From: Streptomyces alboflavus
Lineage (GTDB): Bacteria; Actinomycetota; Actinomycetes; Streptomycetales; Streptomycetaceae
NCBI RefSeq assembly: GCF_000716675.1
Contig: NZ_JNXT01000006.1
Span: 138,184-202,183, forward strand
Direction: 5' to 3'
DNA: 64,000 nucleotides
The notes beneath the pieces were generated by a model, which was given only the letters and a program-made list of their open reading frames with translations, was not told where the DNA came from and ran no database searches. The first letter of the stretch is position 1, and the number at the start of each line of letters is the position of its first letter. A program made the translations under genes and the position numbers. This document shows positions 24,931 through 33,861 of the stretch, piece after piece.

Positions 24931-26153
24931 TTGTCGCCTCCGGCGTCCTTGTGGTGCGGGTTCTCCCAGATGACCGTGGCGCCCATGCCGAAGCCGACGC
25001 ACATGGTGGTCAGGCCGTAGCGGACCTCGGGCTGCTCCTCGAACTGCCGCGCCAGCTGCGTCATCAGGCGCACGCCGGACGAGGCGAGCGGGTGGCCGAA
25101 GGCGATGGCGCCGCCGTACTGGTTGACGCGGGCGTCGTCGTCGGCGATGCCGTAGTGCTCCAGGAAGGCGAGCACCTGCACGGCGAAGGCCTCGTTGATC
25201 TCGAAGAGGCCGATGTCGGAGATGGAGAGGCCCGCCTGGGCGAGGGCCTTCTCGGTCGCCGGGATCGGGCCGTAGCCCATGACCTCGGGCTCGACTCCCG
25301 CGAAGGAGTACGAGACCAGCCGCATCTTCACCGGGAGACCGTTCTCCCGCGCGAAGTCCTCGGAAGCGATGATCGAGGCGGTGGCGCCGTCGTTGAGACC
25401 CGCCGCGTTGCCCGCGGTGACGCGGCCGTGCGTACGGAACGGCGTCTTCAGGCCGGACAGGTTCTCCAGCGTCGTGCCCGGACGCATCGGCTCGTCCTGG
25501 GTGGCGAGCCCCCAACCGGTCTCGCCCGCCTCCTCGTTGGTGCGGCGTACGGAGATCGGCACCAGGTCCTGCTGGATCTTGCCGTTGGCGTACGCCTTGG
25601 CGGCCTTCTCCTGCGAGCGCACGGCGTACTCGTCGGCGCGCTGCTTGGTGATGGAGGGGTAGCGGTCGTGCAGGTTCTCGGCGGTCATGCCCATGAACAG
25701 GGCGGACTCGTCGACGAGCTTCTCGCTCACGAACCGGGGGTTCGGGTCGACGCCCTCGCCCATGGGGTGACGGCCCATGTGCTCGACGCCACCGGCGATC
25801 ACCGCGTCGTACGCGCCGAAGGCGATGGAGCCCGCGGTCGTGGTGACGGCGGTCAGCGCGCCCGCGCACATGCGGTCGATCGAGTAGCCCGGCACGGACT
25901 GCGGGAGCCCCGCGAGGATGCCCGCCGTGCGGCCGATCGTGAGCCCCTGGTCGCCGATCTGCGTGGTGGCGGCCACCGCGACCTCGTCGATCTTGGCCGG
26001 GTCCAGGGCCGGGTTGCGGCGCAGCAGCTCCCGGATGGCCTTCACGATGAGGTCGTCGGCGCGGGTCTCGTGGTAAATGCCCTTGGGGCCCGCCTTGCCG
26101 AACGGGGTGCGGACGCCGTCGACGAAGACGACGTCCCTGACGGTACGAGGCAC
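24927..26153 (-). CDS. fadA: FadA, acetyl-CoA C-acyltransferase (thiolase)
   Basis: 408 residues, typical degradative thiolase length. The catalytic residues are in place: nucleophilic Cys in DRMCAGALTAV (about 93), His in AFGHPLASSG (about 355) and Cys in TTMCVGFGMG (about 383). It cleaves 3-ketoacyl-CoA with CoA to release acetyl-CoA, the last step of beta-oxidation, as partner of FadB. The GTG at 26153 has GGAGGAG 8 nt upstream and gives the usual VPRTVRDVVFVDGVRTPFG beginning. Longer in-frame starts lie in repeat-like intergenic sequence. First gene of the minus-strand fadAB operon. Confidence 0.93.
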   Translation of the reverse strand: MPRTVRDVVFVDGVRTPFGKAGPKGIYHETRADDLIVKAIRELLRRNPALDPAKIDEVAVAATTQIGDQGLTIGRTAGILAGLPQSVPGYSIDRMCAGALTAVTTTAGSIAFGAYDAVIAGGVEHMGRHPMGEGVDPNPRFVSEKLVDESALFMGMTAENLHDRYPSITKQRADEYAVRSQEKAAKAYANGKIQQDLVPISVRRTNEEAGETGWGLATQDEPMRPGTTLENLSGLKTPFRTHGRVTAGNAAGLNDGATASIIASEDFARENGLPVKMRLVSYSFAGVEPEVMGYGPIPATEKALAQAGLSISDIGLFEINEAFAVQVLAFLEHYGIADDDARVNQYGGAIAFGHPLASSGVRLMTQLARQFEEQPEVRYGLTTMCVGFGMGATVIWENPHHKDAGGDK

Positions 26154-26428
26154 GATGGCTCTCCTCCAGGGTGCGGTGCGCCTGCGGCGCGCTTCCGGCT
26201 GCCATGCTACTTGTCGGTAACTATGAGGCCAAGGGCTGGTCGGGGGAGGCACACATCACATGCGGTGCGCATCCCCGGACGACCACCTCCACCCCCACAT
26301 CTCCGCCCCGCGTCCCTCCTCCCACACCTGCCACCCCTCCGCCCCTTTGCCCCTTTGCCCCGGGCGACCGCGGCCCCGGCGGCACCCCGGGCGCGCCGGC
26401 TGAGCCTGGCCCCGCCACCCTGCTGCCT

Positions 26429-26446
26429 CCCCCCCCCCCCCCCCCC
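26429..26446. repeat. Homopolymer run of 18 C
   Basis: Uninterrupted C tract in the fadA upstream region. It is prone to slippage and to sequencing error. Confidence 0.9.
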
Positions 26447-26476
26447 GCGGGGCGCTTCCCCACCCGCCCACCCGTG

Positions 26477-26723
26477 ACTGCCGTCCCAGGCGCACCCCCG
26501 GCGAGCGTCGACCGGGTGCCGGGTCTGCCCTCCCCGGCACCCCTCGCCGTCTCCCTGCCTCCGCCCGCCCACCCGTTCACTGCCGTCCCAGGCGCACCGT
26601 CTGCGGTGGGTGGTGCGCTTATGGGTGCGGGTGGGCTGTCGGTACCCGCCTACCCGTGACTGCCGTCCCAGGTGCACCGTCTGCGGTGGGCGGTGTGCCT
26701 ATGGGCGCGGGTGGGCTGTCGGT
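26477..26723. repeat. 80-bp-period direct repeats in the fadA upstream region
   Basis: Two near-identical 65-bp copies begin with ACTGCCGTCCCAGG(C/T)GCACC at 26579 and 26659 and end in GGGTGGGCTGTCGGT. A third, partial copy of the first 20 bases is at 26477. Differences are mostly C/T changes. Function unknown. Confidence 0.8.
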
Positions 26724-27101
26724 GCGTCCCCCTGCGTAGCCGCGAAGCCGCGAAGCCGCGTGTCCCTGTCGCTCTGCGTGGTGGTGGCTGCCATCCCCGG
26801 TGGGTCGGCCTGAAGTCGGCGCGCGGGGCGCCGCCAGGGTGCGGTGGCCGGGGCGTGTCGGTCGGTCGGCCTGTCGTCACGGTGTGGGGACGGGGCTGTC
26901 GCTCGACCTGCTGCCAGGGTGTGGGCGCGGGCCGTTACGTGGGCTGGGGTGTCGGGCTGAAGCCCGCCTGCAAGGTGATGGGCGGGTGGGTGGGGAGGAC
27001 CGCCGCGCAGCGGCGGGGGAGGGCGCCCCCGGGCAAAGGGCGAGGCGCCCTCGGTGGGTGAGGGCGCCTCTGGTGGGCGCTGGTGGCCCGGGTCAGCGAT
27101 C

Positions 27102-27160
27102 GTGGCCCGGTTGGCCCGGTTGGCCCGGTTGGCCCGGTTGGCCCGGTTGGCCCGGTTGGC
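27102..27160. repeat. 9-bp tandem repeat TTGGCCCGG
   Basis: Five perfect copies (27111-27155) flanked by degenerate ones, ending 6 nt from the stop codon of the RNase D gene. It lies in that transcript's 3' untranslated region. Confidence 0.85.
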
Positions 27161-27165
27161 CGGGG

Positions 27166-28461
27166 CTATGGGGCCGGGGTCGTGAGGGCCCTGGTGAGTG
27201 TGGGGGTTACCTGGGTGATTTGCCAGGGGCGGGCGCCGTGGGTGGTGAGAGCCGCGGCGACCGCGTCGGGGGTGAGGTCGGACGGGGGCTCCCAGCAGAC
27301 GCGGCGGACCGTGTCGGGGGTGATCAGGTTCTCCTGGGGCATGTTCAGACGCTCGGCGAGCGCGGAGACGGCGGCGCGCGCGGCGGAGAGCCGCGCGGCC
27401 GCGGCCGGGTCCCGGTCGGCCCAGGAGCGGGGCGGCGGCGGCCCCGCCACTGCCTGCCCGGGCTGCGGCAGCTCGGCGTCCGGCAGCGCCCGGGCGCGAT
27501 CGACCCCGGCCTGCCACTGCTCAAGCTGCCGCCGCCCCATCCGGTGCCCGAAGCCGGGCAGCGCGGTGAGGGCGTGCACGTTGGGGGGCAGGGCGAGCGC
27601 GGCCTCCACGATCGCGCCGTCGCTGAGCACCTTGCCGGGCGAGACGTCACGCCGCTGCGCGATCCGGTCCCGGGTCACCCACAGTTCCCGTACGACAGCC
27701 ATCTGCCGCCGACGACGGACCTTGTGCATGCCGGACGTCCGCCGCCAGGGATCCTTGCGCGGCGGCGCGGGCGGCGCGGAGGCGATGGCGTCGAACTCCT
27801 CGCGGGCCCACTCCAGCTTCCCCTGCCGGTCCAGCTCCTTCTCCAGGGCGTCCCGCAGGTCGACGAGCAGCTCCACGTCCAGCGCGGCGTACCGCAGCCA
27901 GGGCTCGGGGAGGGGGCGGGTCGACCAGTCGACGGCGGAGTGGCCCTTCTCCAGGACGTACCCGAGGACGCTCTCGACCATGGCGCCGAGCCCGACCCGG
28001 GGGAATCCGGCGAGCCGTCCGGCGAGCTCCGTGTCGAAGATGCCGGCCGGGACCATGCCTATTTCCCGCAGGCACGGCAGGTCCTGGGTGGCGGCGTGCA
28101 GCACCCACTCCGTGCCGGCGAGCGCCTCGCCGAGCCCGGACAGGTCGGGGCAGGCGACGGGGTCGATCAGCGCGGTGCCCGCGCCCTCGCGGCGGAGCTG
28201 GACCAGGTACGCGCGCTGGCCGTAGCGGTAGCCGGACGCCCGTTCGGCGTCCACGGCCACCGGTCCCGTACCGGCGGCAAATGCCGCGATGACCTGCGCA
28301 AGCGTCGCGGGGTCGGCCACGACGGGCGGAATGCCGTCGCGCGGTTCGAGGAGCGGGGTGGGAGTCCCTTCGACGGAGACGCCTGTGACGCCTTCGTCCG
28401 GAGGAGCGCCTCCGGTGGTTCGCAGTGAACTGTCTGCTGCGGTCTCTTGGGCGTCGGTCAC
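27166..28461 (-). CDS. rnd: Ribonuclease D (3'-5' exonuclease with HRDC domain)
   Basis: 431 residues. After a 50-residue Glu/Thr/Pro leader comes the DEDD exonuclease domain: Exo I VAVDAERASGYRYGQ (about 68), Exo II around HAATQDLPCL (about 117), Exo III YAALDVELLVDL (about 191). The HRDC nucleic-acid-binding domain lies at about 240-320 (RDRIAQRRDVSPGKVLSD). It trims tRNA and other RNA 3' ends in the cytoplasm. Actinobacterial homologues carry the same domains. The start is GTG at 28461, with only a weak upstream site (ACAGGTG), so it may be leaderless. It stands alone between hemE-side genes and the repeat region. Confidence 0.88.
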   Translation of the reverse strand: MTDAQETAADSSLRTTGGAPPDEGVTGVSVEGTPTPLLEPRDGIPPVVADPATLAQVIAAFAAGTGPVAVDAERASGYRYGQRAYLVQLRREGAGTALIDPVACPDLSGLGEALAGTEWVLHAATQDLPCLREIGMVPAGIFDTELAGRLAGFPRVGLGAMVESVLGYVLEKGHSAVDWSTRPLPEPWLRYAALDVELLVDLRDALEKELDRQGKLEWAREEFDAIASAPPAPPRKDPWRRTSGMHKVRRRRQMAVVRELWVTRDRIAQRRDVSPGKVLSDGAIVEAALALPPNVHALTALPGFGHRMGRRQLEQWQAGVDRARALPDAELPQPGQAVAGPPPPRSWADRDPAAAARLSAARAAVSALAERLNMPQENLITPDTVRRVCWEPPSDLTPDAVAAALTTHGARPWQITQVTPTLTRALTTPAP

Positions 28462-28539
28462 CTGTCAAGGGTATCTGTGAACGCACGGCGCCCGTCGACG
28501 GAACGTTACGTCGACGGGCGGCCGGGGGGTGTAAATCGG

Positions 28540-29202
28540 TCAGTGGATGATTCCCGTGCGCAGGGCCACCGCGACCATGCCCGCCCGGTCGCCGGTGCCG
28601 AGCTTGCGTGCGATGCGGGCGAGGTGGCTCTTGACGGTCAGTGCGGACAGGCCCATCGAGACGCCGATGGCCTTGTTGGACTGCCCCTCGGCCACCAGGC
28701 GGAGAACCTCCACCTCGCGGCCCGACAGCTCGCGGTAGCCGCCCGGGTGGCTCGGGGTGCCCGGCGGGCGCCGGTGCATACGGGCGGCGGCGGAGCCGAT
28801 GGGGGCGGCGCCGGGACGGGTGGGCAGACCCACGTTGGTACGGGTGCCGGTGACGACGTAGCCCTTGACGCCGCCCGCGAGGGCGTTGCGCACGGCGCCG
28901 ATGTCGTCGGCGGCGGAGAGCGCGAGTCCGTTGGGCCAGCCCGCGGCGCGGGTCTCGGACAGGAGGGTCAGGCCGGAGCCGTCGGGAAGGTGGACGTCGG
29001 CGACGCAGATGTCGCGGGGGTTGCCGATGCGGGGACGAGCCTCCGCGATGGACGAGGCCTCGATGACGTCACGTACACCGAGGGCCCACAGGTGGCGGGT
29101 CACGGTGGAGCGGACGCGGGGGTCGGCCACGACGACCATGGCGGTCGGCTTGTTCGGGCGGTAGGCGACCAGGCTTGCGGGCTGCTCGAGGAGAACGGAC
29201 AC
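28540..29202 (-). CDS. whiI: WhiI, atypical orphan response regulator for sporulation
   Basis: 220 residues: receiver-like domain (about 20-135) and a LuxR/NarL helix-turn-helix (about 155-215, LSGREVEVLRLVAEGQSNKAIG). The receiver is atypical. Only one acidic residue of the usual pair is present (Asp27 in VVADPR), Asp69 lies in VADVHLPDG, and the conserved Lys region is altered (GYVVTGT). These positions match S. coelicolor WhiI, which is not controlled by normal phosphorylation and forms heterodimers with BldM to activate late sporulation genes. No sensor kinase gene is adjacent. A sigma-WhiG-like promoter lies at 29281-29308. The GTG start at 29202 has GGAG a few nt upstream. Confidence 0.92.
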   Translation of the reverse strand: MSVLLEQPASLVAYRPNKPTAMVVVADPRVRSTVTRHLWALGVRDVIEASSIAEARPRIGNPRDICVADVHLPDGSGLTLLSETRAAGWPNGLALSAADDIGAVRNALAGGVKGYVVTGTRTNVGLPTRPGAAPIGSAAARMHRRPPGTPSHPGGYRELSGREVEVLRLVAEGQSNKAIGVSMGLSALTVKSHLARIARKLGTGDRAGMVAVALRTGIIH

Positions 29203-29280
29203 CAGGCCTCCTGGGGTGGCGGGTCGGGACCGGCTCGGGGATGAAGCCGGGACGAACCGTACGTTTCAAGGTCACAGACC

Positions 29281-29308
29281 TCTTCGGCACCAATGGCACC
29301 CGCCTTTA
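29281..29308 (-). promoter_or_regulatory. Sigma-WhiG-type promoter of whiI
   Basis: On the minus strand, TAAA (29308-29305), 16 nt, then GCCGAAGA (29288-29281); the consensus is TAAA-N15/16-GCCGATAA. It is 79 nt upstream of the whiI start. whiI is a known sigma-WhiG target in S. coelicolor. Confidence 0.75.
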
Positions 29309-29478
29309 GGGGATGATCACGATTTGGTGAGTAACAAATTCGGGCGATTCGGACACGTGATCGATCATCCGACGATCAACCCCTCTCACCAGGCGTGCCG
29401 TTCCCGTCGCCCGCGCTCGACCCCAGGCCGCGTCAACGCCGGGGGTCATCGCCGTGCCCCCGGGGCGCCGTCGTGACG

Positions 29479-29515
29479 GTGCCCCCGGCGGCACCGTCGT
29501 GACCGCCGGGGGCAC
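29479..29515 (-). terminator. Terminator of the DUF3000 gene
   Basis: Perfect 13-bp stem GTGCCCCCGGCGG and its complement with an 11-nt loop, 16 nt beyond the stop codon. A third copy of the GTGCCCCCGG arm at 29454 allows alternative pairing. Confidence 0.7.
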
Positions 29516-29530
29516 CGCCGTGCCGCGCCC

Positions 29531-30190
29531 TCAGGTGGAACGGGGTCCCCGCCGCTGCGGCAGCGACACCACCGAGCCGTCGGCCGCCGCGACCGGCGGC
29601 AGTCCCGCGATCTGGCACAGCAGGTCGCACCACGCCGCCAGGTGCGCCGCCGTGTCCGGCACCCCGGCGGTCGACTCGCGCGGCGTCCAGGACGCGCGGA
29701 TCTCGATCTGGGAGGCGGGCGGGCGCTCGGCGAGCCCGCCGAAGTAGTGCGAGCCCGCCCGCGTCACCGTCCCGCTCGGCTCCCCGCACGCCAGGCCCCG
29801 GGCGGCGAGCGCACCCGTCAGCCAGGTCCAGCACACCTCCGGAAGCAGCGGGTCCGCCGCCATCTCCGGCTCCAGCTCCGCCCGCACCAGCGTCACGAGC
29901 CGGAACGTCCCCTGCCAGGCGTCGTGCCCGTCCGGGTCGTGCAGCAGCACGAGTCTGCCGTCCGCCAGGTCCTCCTCGCCGTCGACGACGGCCGCCTCCA
30001 GCGCGTACGCGTACGGGGCGAGCCGCTGCGGCGACCGGGTCTGTTCGACCTCGATCTGCGGCCGCAGCCGTGCCCCGCGCAGCGCGTCGACGGCAGCACG
30101 GAACGGCGGTGGACCCGCGTCCGCCACCACCCCCTGCGCGCCGTCCATCTCGCCCGCGTCGTCCGACCGTTGTTCTTGAGCCGCAGCCAT
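29531..30190 (-). CDS. DUF3000 family protein
   Basis: 219 residues, no signal or membrane span. It matches the actinobacterial DUF3000 pattern: [40 protein letters not shown] near the start, [31 protein letters not shown], and EIRASWTP near the end. Function is unknown; genes of this family commonly sit next to hemE and RNase D, as here. The ATG at 30190 follows a Glu/Asp-poor upstream region with no coding bias. Divergent from hemE. Confidence 0.8.
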   Translation of the reverse strand: MAAAQEQRSDDAGEMDGAQGVVADAGPPPFRAAVDALRGARLRPQIEVEQTRSPQRLAPYAYALEAAVVDGEEDLADGRLVLLHDPDGHDAWQGTFRLVTLVRAELEPEMAADPLLPEVCWTWLTGALAARGLACGEPSGTVTRAGSHYFGGLAERPPASQIEIRASWTPRESTAGVPDTAAHLAAWCDLLCQIAGLPPVAAADGSVVSLPQRRGPRST

Positions 30191-30309
30191 GCGGGGAAGA
30201 TTAAGGGGAACGGCGCCTCCGTGCAGGGAGGCGCCCCTCTCGGGGCGCGCTTTGCTCACTCCTTGACCCCGGCTCGGGGTGGTCGGTGGTTGCCGCGCTG
30301 CGCGCTTGT

Positions 30310-30330
30310 CCTCAAGCGCCGGACGGGCTG
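30310..30330 (+). repeat. Dispersed 21-nt repeat, copy 1
   Basis: Begins CCTCAAGCGCCGGACGGGCT. The identical sequence is at 30401-30421 and, inverted, at 54554-54574. I recall it as a very common intergenic element of Streptomyces chromosomes. Confidence 0.85.
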
Positions 30331-30400
30331 GCTCCTCCCGGGTGTGGGTCTTTGTCCGGCCCGCCGTGGGGGTGCGGGGCCGTCGCGCTTGCGCGCTCGT

Positions 30401-30421
30401 CCTCAAGCGCCGGACGGGCTG
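30401..30421 (+). repeat. Dispersed 21-nt repeat, copy 2
   Basis: Same sequence and orientation as 30310-30330. The upstream GCGCTCGT context is also partly shared. Confidence 0.85.
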
Positions 30422-30535
30422 AGATGGGCTCGTGCTCGCGTTCTGGACGGGCTGGGGTGGGTTCGTCCTCGCGTGCTGGGTGGGGTGACGTCGGCCCGGC
30501 CTCTCGTTGCTCTGGGCGCGTGGGAGACTTTGGGG

Positions 30536-31600
30536 GTGAGTGTCAATGACGAGGCCACGGGCCGGCGAAACGCAGCTACGTACGACTCCGCATTCCTGAA
30601 GGCGTGCAGGCGTGAGCCCGTGCCGCACACGCCGGTGTGGTTCATGCGGCAGGCCGGGCGCTCACTGCCCGAGTACCGCAAGGTGCGCGAGGGCACGGCC
30701 ATGCTGGAGTCCTGCATGATGCCGGAGCTCGTCACCGAGATCACGCTGCAGCCGGTGCGCCGCCACGGCGTCGACGCGGCGATCTACTTCAGCGACATCG
30801 TCGTCCCCCTCAAGGCCATCGGCATCGACCTCGACATCAAGCCGGGCGTCGGGCCCGTCGTCGAGCAGCCGATCCGCTCCCGCGCCGACCTCGCGCGGCT
30901 GCGGGACCTCACGCCCGAGGACGTCTCCTACGTCACCGAGGCCATCGGGATGCTCACGCGCGAGCTGGGCGAGACGCCGCTCATCGGATTCGCCGGTGCG
31001 CCTTTCACCCTCGCGAGCTACCTCGTCGAGGGCGGTCCGAGCCGTAACCACGAGCACACCAAGGCCATGATGTACGGCGACCCGCAGCTGTGGGCCGACC
31101 TGCTCGACCGGCTCGCGGAGATCACCGGCGCCTTCCTGAAGGTGCAGATCGAGGCCGGCGCGAGCGCCGTGCAGCTCTTCGACTCCTGGGTGGGCGCCCT
31201 CGCCCCCGCCGACTACCGCCGCTCCGTGATGCCCGCGTCCACCAAGGTCTTCGAGGCCGTCGCGGGGTACGGCGTGCCGCGCATCCACTTCGGCGTCGGT
31301 ACGGGTGAACTGCTGGGCCTGCTCGGCGAGGCCGGGGCCGACGTGGTCGGCGTGGACTGGCGCGTGCCGCTCGACGAGGCCGCCCGGCGCGTCGGGCCCG
31401 GCAAGGCGCTCCAGGGCAACATCGACCCCGCCGTCCTCTTCTCCAGCCGCGAGGCCGTCGAGGCGAAGGCCGACGAGGTGCTCGCCGCGGCCGCCGGGCT
31501 CGAGGGTCACATCTTCAACCTCGGCCACGGCGTCCTGCCCAGCACCGACCCCGACGCCCTCACCCGGCTCGTGGAGTACGTCCACACGCGTACCGCCTGA
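30536..31600 (+). CDS. hemE: Uroporphyrinogen decarboxylase
   Basis: 354 residues, normal for HemE. It converts uroporphyrinogen III to coproporphyrinogen III. The substrate-binding signature [16 protein letters not shown] is at about residues 33-48; the catalytic Asp lies in [27 protein letters not shown] and [13 protein letters not shown] are also family hallmarks. The GTG at 30536 gives the common [11 protein letters not shown] opening; longer frames run back into the repeat region. The next haem genes (hemY, hemQ) are 3.7 kb downstream, interrupted by two unrelated minus-strand genes. Confidence 0.95.
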   Translation: MSVNDEATGRRNAATYDSAFLKACRREPVPHTPVWFMRQAGRSLPEYRKVREGTAMLESCMMPELVTEITLQPVRRHGVDAAIYFSDIVVPLKAIGIDLDIKPGVGPVVEQPIRSRADLARLRDLTPEDVSYVTEAIGMLTRELGETPLIGFAGAPFTLASYLVEGGPSRNHEHTKAMMYGDPQLWADLLDRLAEITGAFLKVQIEAGASAVQLFDSWVGALAPADYRRSVMPASTKVFEAVAGYGVPRIHFGVGTGELLGLLGEAGADVVGVDWRVPLDEAARRVGPGKALQGNIDPAVLFSSREAVEAKADEVLAAAAGLEGHIFNLGHGVLPSTDPDALTRLVEYVHTRTA

Positions 31601-32390
31601 TCGTCGTCGGGACTGCCCCGGCCGCCTCCTGGCGGCGGCCGGAGCAGCGGTCCCGTCCGTCCCGGAGCCCGACGCCGCACGCGACGCCCCCCCTCGCCCC
31701 GGGACGGAACCCCCCCATCAACAGAACCCCCTCTTCCTTCCGCGGCCGGACTCCCACCCGCCCCCCGACGGGTGGGAATCCGGCTCGCGCGCCCCGGTGA
31801 AGGCCACCGGACCGAGGTCCGGCAAGCCCGCGCCCGAGGGCTTCCACCCCCCCCAGCGACCCGAACGCATGTTGCCGTGTGTGTTCGTTCCGCTCTGACG
31901 CGTCACATAGTGCGTCCCGTCCGTGAGACCTGTGCCGATTCTGTGAAAAGTGGCGGAAAAGAGCAGGTAGTCGCTGATGGGTGCGGCGCGGGGCGCGTGG
32001 GGCCCGTGGGGAGGCGCGTGGTGCCGTCGGGTGTCCGGTGGTGAGGACGGCGTGGCCGCTCAGCGGGGTGTGGGCTGCCTCGCCGCCGTAGTGCGTGGCA
32101 CTTGCATGTATGGGGCGTGCGCCCGGCGTGTTCGGCTTTTTGCAGTGGACCGGACCAATGAAGGGAATCGGCCACGCCCCAGGGCTTGCCGAATGCCGTG
32201 GCGGAATGCCGGAAAGCGCGTTCTGACCTGCACGGCAGACGCGTTCCGGGGGAGCGGTGCGCGGTGGGTATCAGGCCCCGCGCCCCGCCGTGCCGCGCAC
32301 CGTCCCGCCGTGCCCCCGAAACCCGCCGCCGCAAGGGTGCGGACCGCGCCAACGGCAGGGCGGTGCCGCCGCTGCCGCCGACGCCGTCCC
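31601..32390. other. 790-bp gene-free region after hemE
   Basis: Contains a hemE terminator hairpin (31745-31784) and then high-GC sequence without a frame of convincing codon bias in either strand. The longest frames (for example 31977-32462 plus) encode Gly/Arg/Pro low complexity. The AT-richer stretch 31885-31975 could hold a promoter, but no gene follows it that I can support. Confidence 0.6.
31745..31784 (+). terminator. Terminator downstream of hemE
   Basis: 16-bp stem GCCGGACTCCCACCCG with one mismatch to its 3' arm CGGGTGGGAATCCGGC, 8-nt loop. It lies 145 nt after the hemE stop. Confidence 0.6.
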
Positions 32391-33776
32391 TCAGGCCCCG
32401 CCCGCCCGCACCGCCGACACCGCCTTGCGCGCCGCCACCAGGACCGGGTCCCACACGGGTGAGAACGGGGGCGCGTACCCGAGGTCGAGCGCCGTCATCT
32501 GCTCCACCGTCATGCGCGCCGTCAGCGCCACGGCCGCCACGTCGACCCGCTTGGCCGCGCCCTCACGGCCCACGATCTGGACGCCGAGCAGCCGGCCCGT
32601 GCGCCGCTCGGCCAGCATCTTCACCGTCATCAGGGCCGCCCCGGGGTAGTAACCGGCCCGGCTCGTCGACTCGATGGTCACCGCCGCGTACTGCAGGCCC
32701 GCCGCCCGCGCGTCCTTCTCCCGCAGGCCCGTGCGGGCGATCTCCAGGTCGCAGACCTTGCTCACGGCGGTGCCGACGACGCCGGGGAACGTGGCGTACC
32801 CGCCGCCCACGTTCGACCCGATGATCTGCCCGTGCTTGTTCGCGTGCGTGCCGAGCGCGATGTGCCGCTCCCGGCCCGAGACCAGGTCGAGGACCTCCAC
32901 GCAGTCGCCGCCCGCCCAGATCGCCCCGTCCGCGACCGGCCCGCGCACCCGCATCGCCAGGTCGGTGAGCAGCCCGCCGTGCTCCCCGAGCGGCAGCCCG
33001 GCGGCGCGGGCGAGGGCGGTCTCGGGACGGACGCCGATCCCCAGGACCACCACGTCCGCGGGGAACTCGCGGTCCTCGGTGGCCACGGCCCTGGCCCGGC
33101 CGTCGTCCGCCGTGAGGATCTTGGTGACCTCGGCGTCGTTCACCATCGTGATGCCCATGCCGGTCATCGCCTCGCGCACCAGGCGGCCCATGTCCGGGTC
33201 GAGCGTGGACATCGGCTCCTTGCCGCGGTTGACCACCGTGACCTCGTAGCCCCGCCCGATCAGCGCCTCCGCCATCTCCACGCCGATGTAGCCCGCGCCG
33301 ATCACCACGGCCCGGCGGCCCGGCGTCCCGGTGAGCGTGTCGAGGAGCGCCTGCCCGTCGTCCAGGGTCTGCACGCCGTGCACGCCCGGCGCGTCGATGC
33401 CGGGCAGGTCCGGGCGCAGCGGCCGGGCGCCGGTGGCGATCACGAGTTTGTCGTACGCGGTCCACTCCTCGGCGCCCGAGGCGAGGTCCCGGGCGCGCAC
33501 CCGGCGCTCCCGCGCGTCGATCTCGACGACCTCGGTACGCATCCGCAGGTCGATGGAGCGTTCCCGGTGCTCCTCGGGCGTCCGCGCGATCAGGTCGTCC
33601 CGCTCGGCGACGTCGCCGCCCACCCAGTAGGGGATCCCGCACGCCGAGAACGAGGTGAAGTTGCCCCGCTCGAAGGCGACGATCTCCAGCTCCTGCGGCG
33701 ACTTCAGTCTGCGTGCCTGCGACGCGGCCGACATCCCGGCCGCGTCCCCTCCGATGACCACCAGTCGTTCACTCAT
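32391..33776 (-). CDS. FAD/NAD(P)-dependent disulfide oxidoreductase (CoA-disulfide reductase-like)
   Basis: 461 residues. FAD-binding GGDAAGMSAASQARR at the N-terminus, NAD(P)-binding VVIGAGYIGVEMAEAL at about 160-175, second FAD contact IWAGGDCVEV, and a C-terminal dimerisation domain. The single active Cys lies in SFSACGIPYWVGG (Cys46). This one-Cys arrangement is typical of CoA-disulfide reductases and related NADH oxidases/persulfide reductases, not of glutathione reductases with CxxxxC. The substrate could be CoA disulfide, persulfide or oxygen. ATG at 33776. Flanked by the hemE-downstream gap and the DUF4349 gene. Confidence 0.85.
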   Translation of the reverse strand: MSERLVVIGGDAAGMSAASQARRLKSPQELEIVAFERGNFTSFSACGIPYWVGGDVAERDDLIARTPEEHRERSIDLRMRTEVVEIDARERRVRARDLASGAEEWTAYDKLVIATGARPLRPDLPGIDAPGVHGVQTLDDGQALLDTLTGTPGRRAVVIGAGYIGVEMAEALIGRGYEVTVVNRGKEPMSTLDPDMGRLVREAMTGMGITMVNDAEVTKILTADDGRARAVATEDREFPADVVVLGIGVRPETALARAAGLPLGEHGGLLTDLAMRVRGPVADGAIWAGGDCVEVLDLVSGRERHIALGTHANKHGQIIGSNVGGGYATFPGVVGTAVSKVCDLEIARTGLREKDARAAGLQYAAVTIESTSRAGYYPGAALMTVKMLAERRTGRLLGVQIVGREGAAKRVDVAAVALTARMTVEQMTALDLGYAPPFSPVWDPVLVAARKAVSAVRAGGA

Positions 33777-33861
33777 GCGGACACGCTACGGGGCGGGGGC
33801 AGTTCGGGTCCCGGTGCCGCCCCCGGCACGGCACCGGGACCCCGCCCCCACCCCGCGCAGG

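Larger units (their letters stand above)
26154..27165. other. 1.0-kb gene-free intergenic region, repeat-rich
   Basis: Upstream of fadA and downstream of the RNase D gene. No frame has credible coding character: those that exist encode Pro/Gly/Arg low complexity. It holds an 18-nt C run (26429-26446), a 65-bp repeat at 80-bp period (26579-26643, 26659-26723, with a third partial copy at 26477), and a 9-bp tandem repeat at its right end. It must also contain the fadAB promoter; I see no clear match. Confidence 0.7.
29203..29530. other. Intergenic region between whiI and the DUF3000 gene
   Basis: 328 bp: the whiI leader and sigma-WhiG-type promoter in the left part, the DUF3000 terminator hairpin at the right. 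No open frame with coding character. Confidence 0.7.
30191..30535. other. Intergenic region upstream of hemE with dispersed repeats
   Basis: 345 bp between the divergent DUF3000 and hemE genes. It holds two copies of a 21-nt repeat (30310-30330 and 30401-30421) and a degenerate third near 30440. No gene is supported and no clear promoter is recognised. Confidence 0.6.

Noticed and set aside
24931..26205. In-frame upstream extension of fadB making an 1135-residue frame
   Set aside because: The extension runs through fadA in another frame and reads as Arg/Gly/Pro-rich noise. The GTG at 24930 overlapping the fadA stop is the natural start.
26154..27165. Repeats considered as a CRISPR array
   Set aside because: The 80-bp period copies are nearly identical throughout, with no short repeat/variable spacer structure and no cas genes.
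26699..27517. Minus-strand frame with Arg-Ala-Asn repeats
   Set aside because: It is created by the 9-bp tandem repeat and overlaps the RNase D gene in another frame; no ribosome site, no family.
31977..32462. Possible small gene in the gap after hemE
   Set aside because: Composition is Gly/Trp/Arg/Pro low complexity without third-position bias, and the frame runs into the flavoprotein gene on the other strand.
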